In this document: piece by piece, positions 5,793-7,579 of the stretch
Position numbering within the stretch: position 1 is the stretch's first letter
How the letters are laid out: each line of letters begins with the position of its first letter
Source of the DNA: JANPGR01 sp031424015
GTDB taxonomy: Bacteria; Patescibacteriota; Minisyncoccia; Phycocordibacterales; UBA1006
Direction: 5' to 3'
Length of the DNA: 7,579 nt
Assembly (NCBI GenBank): GCA_031424015.1
Contig: JANPGR010000046.1
Coordinates: 1-7,579 of the forward strand
The notes under the pieces: generated by a model
What the model was told of the DNA's origin: nothing
The model's input: only the letters and a program-made list of their open reading frames with translations
Database searches by the model: none
Program-made: the position numbers and the translations under genes

Positions 5793-6500
5793 TTATCTGC
5801 GATTAGGTCGCTGCTGTTGTATTTGGCTGAGATCGACTGGCTCTTGCTTTAATATGTCTCCTTTGTTGATCCATACTTTGATACCGATTGTTCCATAGGT
5901 GAGACGAGCTCGCTCTACAGCATAATCAATATCAGCACGGATAAACTGGAGTGGAATAGATCCCTGGTGAGTTTCTTCACGACGTGCCATTTCTGCACCT
6001 CCGAGGCGTCCTGCCAGTACAATACGTACTCCTTTTACTCCTGGGGCTTGCATTACCTTTTCGCTGTACATACGCATAACACGCTTGAAAGTCTGACGTC
6101 GTTCGAGGTCAGCAGCAATCTGGAGGGCGATGATTTTCGCATCAGCATCAGGATTCAGGATTTCTACGATATCAATTTTTATTTCTTTTGGAACCATCAA
6201 TTTTTTCTTGCGAGCAAATTCAGTAATCATTTTGCGCACATTTGCGATTCCTTCGCCTTGCTTCCCGATAACGAGACCTGGACGAGAAGTGTGGATGAAT
6301 ACTTTCATTGCACTGCGGTCACGTTCGATAGTGATATTACTCACGAACTGAGCACGTAATTTTGACTCCATGAATTCTCGGATCAAAACATCAGCCTGCA
6401 GCTGTCCGCGGTATTCTGCTTTGTTAGGAGCAACCCATTTAGACAACCAGCCTCGCAACGTAACCAAACGAAAACCGTATGGGTGTGATACTTGAGACAT
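5793..6500 (-). CDS. rpsC: 30S ribosomal protein S3 (uS3)
   Basis: S3 forms part of the mRNA entry channel of the small subunit. At 235 residues it has full length. The N-terminus SHPYGFRL (5-12) replaces the usual NPxGFRLG. The type II KH domain has its GxxG loop in VIGKQGEG (77-84). The C-terminal domain carries GVKGVRIVLAGRLGGAEMAR at 154-173, followed by RADIDYAVERARLTYGTIGI and KVWINKGD. In the usual TEWYREGxVPLHTLRAD stretch it has REETHQGSIPLQFIRAD. The tail is rich in Gln/Arg. It starts one base after the rplV stop, so translation is almost certainly coupled to L22. Confidence 0.98.
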   Translation of the reverse strand: MSQVSHPYGFRLVTLRGWLSKWVAPNKAEYRGQLQADVLIREFMESKLRAQFVSNITIERDRSAMKVFIHTSRPGLVIGKQGEGIANVRKMITEFARKKKLMVPKEIKIDIVEILNPDADAKIIALQIAADLERRQTFKRVMRMYSEKVMQAPGVKGVRIVLAGRLGGAEMARREETHQGSIPLQFIRADIDYAVERARLTYGTIGIKVWINKGDILKQEPVDLSQIQQQRPNRR

Positions 6501-6501
6501 A

Positions 6502-6828
6502 TTATTTAGTTCCGAGGATTACCGAGACATTGCTCGTATGCTTGTGAATAGGTGATGACATACCGCGAGAACGAGGCATAGAACGCTTGAGCGTAATTCC
6601 CTTGTCCACTGTAATAGAATGAACTACTAGGTCTGCTACATCCATTTTGAAATTCTGCTCTGCATTTGCTGCAGCAGATTTGATCACTTTGGAAATCTGC
6701 AACGACGCACGCTTTGGTGTGTATGACAACAACACGAGAGCCTGTGCAACAGATTTGCCCTGAATCAGGTCTGTTACGAGACGAACCTTTCGTGGTGATT
6801 GTCGGTAATTTTTGAGATAAGCTTTCAT
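6502..6828 (-). CDS. rplV: 50S ribosomal protein L22 (uL22)
   Basis: L22 binds all domains of 23S rRNA and sends a long beta-hairpin into the exit tunnel, near the macrolide site. 108 residues, standard length. Features: NYRQSPRKVRLVTDLIQGK at 7-25, LSYTPKRAS at 34-42, VIKSAAANAEQN at 48-59, and the tunnel hairpin GITLKRSMPRSRGMSSPIHK at 77-96, then HTSNVSVI. The hairpin has normal length; its tip reads RGMSSPIHKHTS where GRAxxIxKRTS is typical. It starts 6 bases after rpsS (spacer TAGTAT, identical to that before rplE). Confidence 0.97.
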   Translation of the reverse strand: MKAYLKNYRQSPRKVRLVTDLIQGKSVAQALVLLSYTPKRASLQISKVIKSAAANAEQNFKMDVADLVVHSITVDKGITLKRSMPRSRGMSSPIHKHTSNVSVILGTK

Positions 6829-6834
6829 ATACTA

Positions 6835-7185
6835 TTATTTTTTCTTTACAGGAGAAGTACCTGAAGTCTTTGCTGCTTTTGCTGCTGCAATTTCTGACTC
6901 TCGCTTCTTTGCATCGATTTCTTTTTGCATTTTACCACCATGGCGATGGAAAGTACGAGTAGGAGAAAATTCACCCAATCGATGTCCTATCATATCTTCG
7001 GTAACCAATACCGGAGTATGTTTTCGACCATTGTGTACGCCAAAGGTGAATCCAACCATTTCTGGTGAGATCTGAGAGGCACGCGCCCAAGTTTTGATCA
7101 CCGGAGTGGTCATTGGGTCTTTGTCTGCGATTTTTTTGAGGAGCTTCCAATAGATGAAAGGTCCCTTTTTTATCGATCGTGTCAT
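6835..7185 (-). CDS. rpsS: 30S ribosomal protein S19 (uS19) with a charged C-terminal extension
   Basis: S19 lies in the head of the small subunit, pairs with S13 and contacts the A-site finger. The core (1-85) is canonical: RSIKKGPF at 3-10, IKTWARASQISPEMVGFTFG at 30-49, VHNGRKHTPVLVTEDMIGHR at 50-69, LGEFSPTRTFHRHGGK at 70-85. Residues 86-116 form an extra tail rich in Lys, Ala and Glu; bacterial S19 usually ends near residue 90. First gene of the operon here: rplB, its normal predecessor, is not immediately upstream. The start ATG has T at -1 and no Shine-Dalgarno site. A promoter is predicted about 80 bases upstream. Confidence 0.97.
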   Translation of the reverse strand: MTRSIKKGPFIYWKLLKKIADKDPMTTPVIKTWARASQISPEMVGFTFGVHNGRKHTPVLVTEDMIGHRLGEFSPTRTFHRHGGKMQKEIDAKKRESEIAAAKAAKTSGTSPVKKK

Positions 7186-7216
7186 AATGTGTAAACGACG
7201 TAAATAATTAATAAGT

Positions 7217-7233
7217 CTCTGTTTCGAGCAGAG
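7217..7233 (-). promoter_or_regulatory. Small hairpin in the rpsS operon leader
   Basis: CTCTG and CAGAG pair across a 7-base loop inside the predicted 5' leader of the ribosomal operon. Five base pairs is weak. A second possible pairing in the same leader brings GGTAT (7258-7254 region) against ATACC near 7235-7239. These could form a feedback site for a ribosomal protein, but I do not recognise a known leader motif. Confidence 0.25.
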
Positions 7234-7265
7234 GTATATGCCAAGTAAAGGTCAGCATACCACGT

Positions 7266-7294
7266 ATACTACCAGAAAAATAGGAATAAGGCAA
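7266..7294 (-). promoter_or_regulatory. Predicted promoter of the rpsS-rplE operon
   Basis: On the minus strand TTGCCT (7294-7289) and TAGTAT (7271-7266) are spaced by 17 bases, and the -10 box is preceded by TGG, an extended -10 like that of the SDR gene. Transcription from about 7259 would give a leader of some 74 bases before the rpsS ATG. Confidence 0.5.
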
Positions 7295-7417
7295 GGAGTA
7301 TCTTGATGATTTCCTTGTGTTTTAAATGTACATTTTTGGTGTTTTTTGAGGGGTTTTATCAACCAGTACCACAAATACATCTAACCAATTCTGAAAAGTC
7401 GAAACTTGTTTGAGGCG

Positions 7418-7443
7418 AAATTCATCGTGATAACGATGAAATT
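7418..7443. repeat. Hairpin, 11-bp arms with GATA loop
   Basis: AAATTCATCGT at 7418-7428 and ACGATGAAATT at 7433-7443 are inverted copies with one mismatch; the inner eight pairs (TTCATCGT/ACGATGAA) are perfect around a 4-base GATA loop. No T run follows on either strand, so it is not a simple terminator. It may be an RNA structure, a protein site or part of a dispersed repeat. Confidence 0.5.
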
Positions 7444-7479
7444 GATGCCGAGTTTTGCAGACTTGAAAGAATGGTTTGG

Positions 7480-7550
7480 GTATTGTGGGGTGGGTTAATA
7501 ATATGATTTTTGGGCCGGTTTTGGCTCCGCCAAAAACGGCCCAACAATAC
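7480..7550. repeat. Nested stem: 15-bp GC-rich hairpin inside an outer 7-bp stem
   Basis: Arm 7511-7525 and arm 7529-7543 (TGGGCCGGTTTTGGC and GCCAAAAACGGCCCA) pair at 14 of 15 positions around a 3-base loop. GTATTGT at 7480-7486 pairs exactly with ACAATAC at 7544-7550, directly next to the inner stem, leaving one 24-base unpaired strand on the left. The inner hairpin is the most GC-rich structure in the window. On the minus strand it is followed by AAAAA rather than a U run, and on the plus strand by AACAATAC, so neither direction looks like an intrinsic terminator. Confidence 0.55.
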
Positions 7551-7579
7551 ACCCCAGAAACCCCCATCCTACCCGCCTG

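Larger units (their letters stand above)
7295..7579. other. Structured non-coding region upstream of the ribosomal operon
   Basis: No gene can be supported with confidence. The region holds two clear hairpins (7418-7443 and 7511-7543) and a further pairing (7480-7486 with 7544-7550) that encloses the second. A minus-strand frame from the window edge to 7322 is open but reads through both hairpins and resembles no family I know. No rplB C-terminus is visible in the minus-strand frame I checked near the edge. No tRNA is seen. Confidence 0.5.

Noticed and set aside
3625..6359. Plus-strand open frames opposite the ribosomal genes
   Set aside because: They are antisense shadows of well-conserved ribosomal proteins and have no family resemblance.
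7292..7298. AAGGAG-like word at 7293-7298 as a ribosome binding site
   Set aside because: No start codon follows at a suitable distance with a supportable plus-strand frame.
7322..7579. Open minus-strand frame of 80-plus codons, running from the window edge to 7322
   Set aside because: It reads through both hairpins, resembles no family I know, and its last codons overlap nothing that suggests a gene end. A protein fragment cannot be excluded without a homology search.

Overview
The window looks like chromosomal DNA from a bacterium with reduced, compact genes, most likely a Patescibacteria/CPR (Parcubacteria-like) lineage. The reasons are a trimmed MiaA, a Rel protein without its C-terminal regulatory half, an S3 that begins 'SHPYGFRLV', ribosomal genes packed 1-7 bases apart, and no Shine-Dalgarno sequences before the identified genes. 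This placement is an inference from gene style; there is no 16S rRNA or database hit behind it.

Layout, left to right. Positions 1-26 may hold the first codons of a gene leaving the window on the minus strand. About 300 bases of non-coding DNA follow, with two inverted repeats and, at its right end, a promoter for a plus-strand pair: rel (ppGpp synthetase/hydrolase, 324-1793) and miaA (tRNA A37 prenyltransferase, 1795-2481), one base apart. A short convergent gap with a 20-bp interrupted inverted repeat (2557-2680) separates miaA from a minus-strand SDR-family gene of the TIGR01777/YfcH type (2679-3572). A 48-bp perfect palindrome (3589-3636) lies between that gene and the ribosomal operon, and serves as the operon's likely terminator.

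Positions 3649-7185, minus strand, carry nine ribosomal protein genes in transcription order rpsS-rplV-rpsC-rplP-rpmC-rpsQ-rplN-rplX-rplE (S19, L22, S3, L16, L29, S17, L14, L24, L5). The order is the classical end of S10 plus start of spc, but it is cut at both sides: no rplB lies immediately before rpsS, and no rpsN/rpsH/rplF follows rplE. A plausible promoter lies at 7266-7294. The remaining DNA to 7579 has no gene I can support but holds strong hairpins.

Functionally the window is translation-centred: ribosomal proteins, a tRNA modification enzyme, and the stringent-response enzyme that couples ribosome status to growth. All twelve identified genes start with ATG preceded by T, and none has a credible Shine-Dalgarno site. 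I found no defence system, mobile-element gene, CRISPR array or RNA gene. The most unusual signals are in initiation and termination (leaderless promoter against a palindrome, SD-less starts) and in the structured non-coding DNA, rather than in a new protein system.
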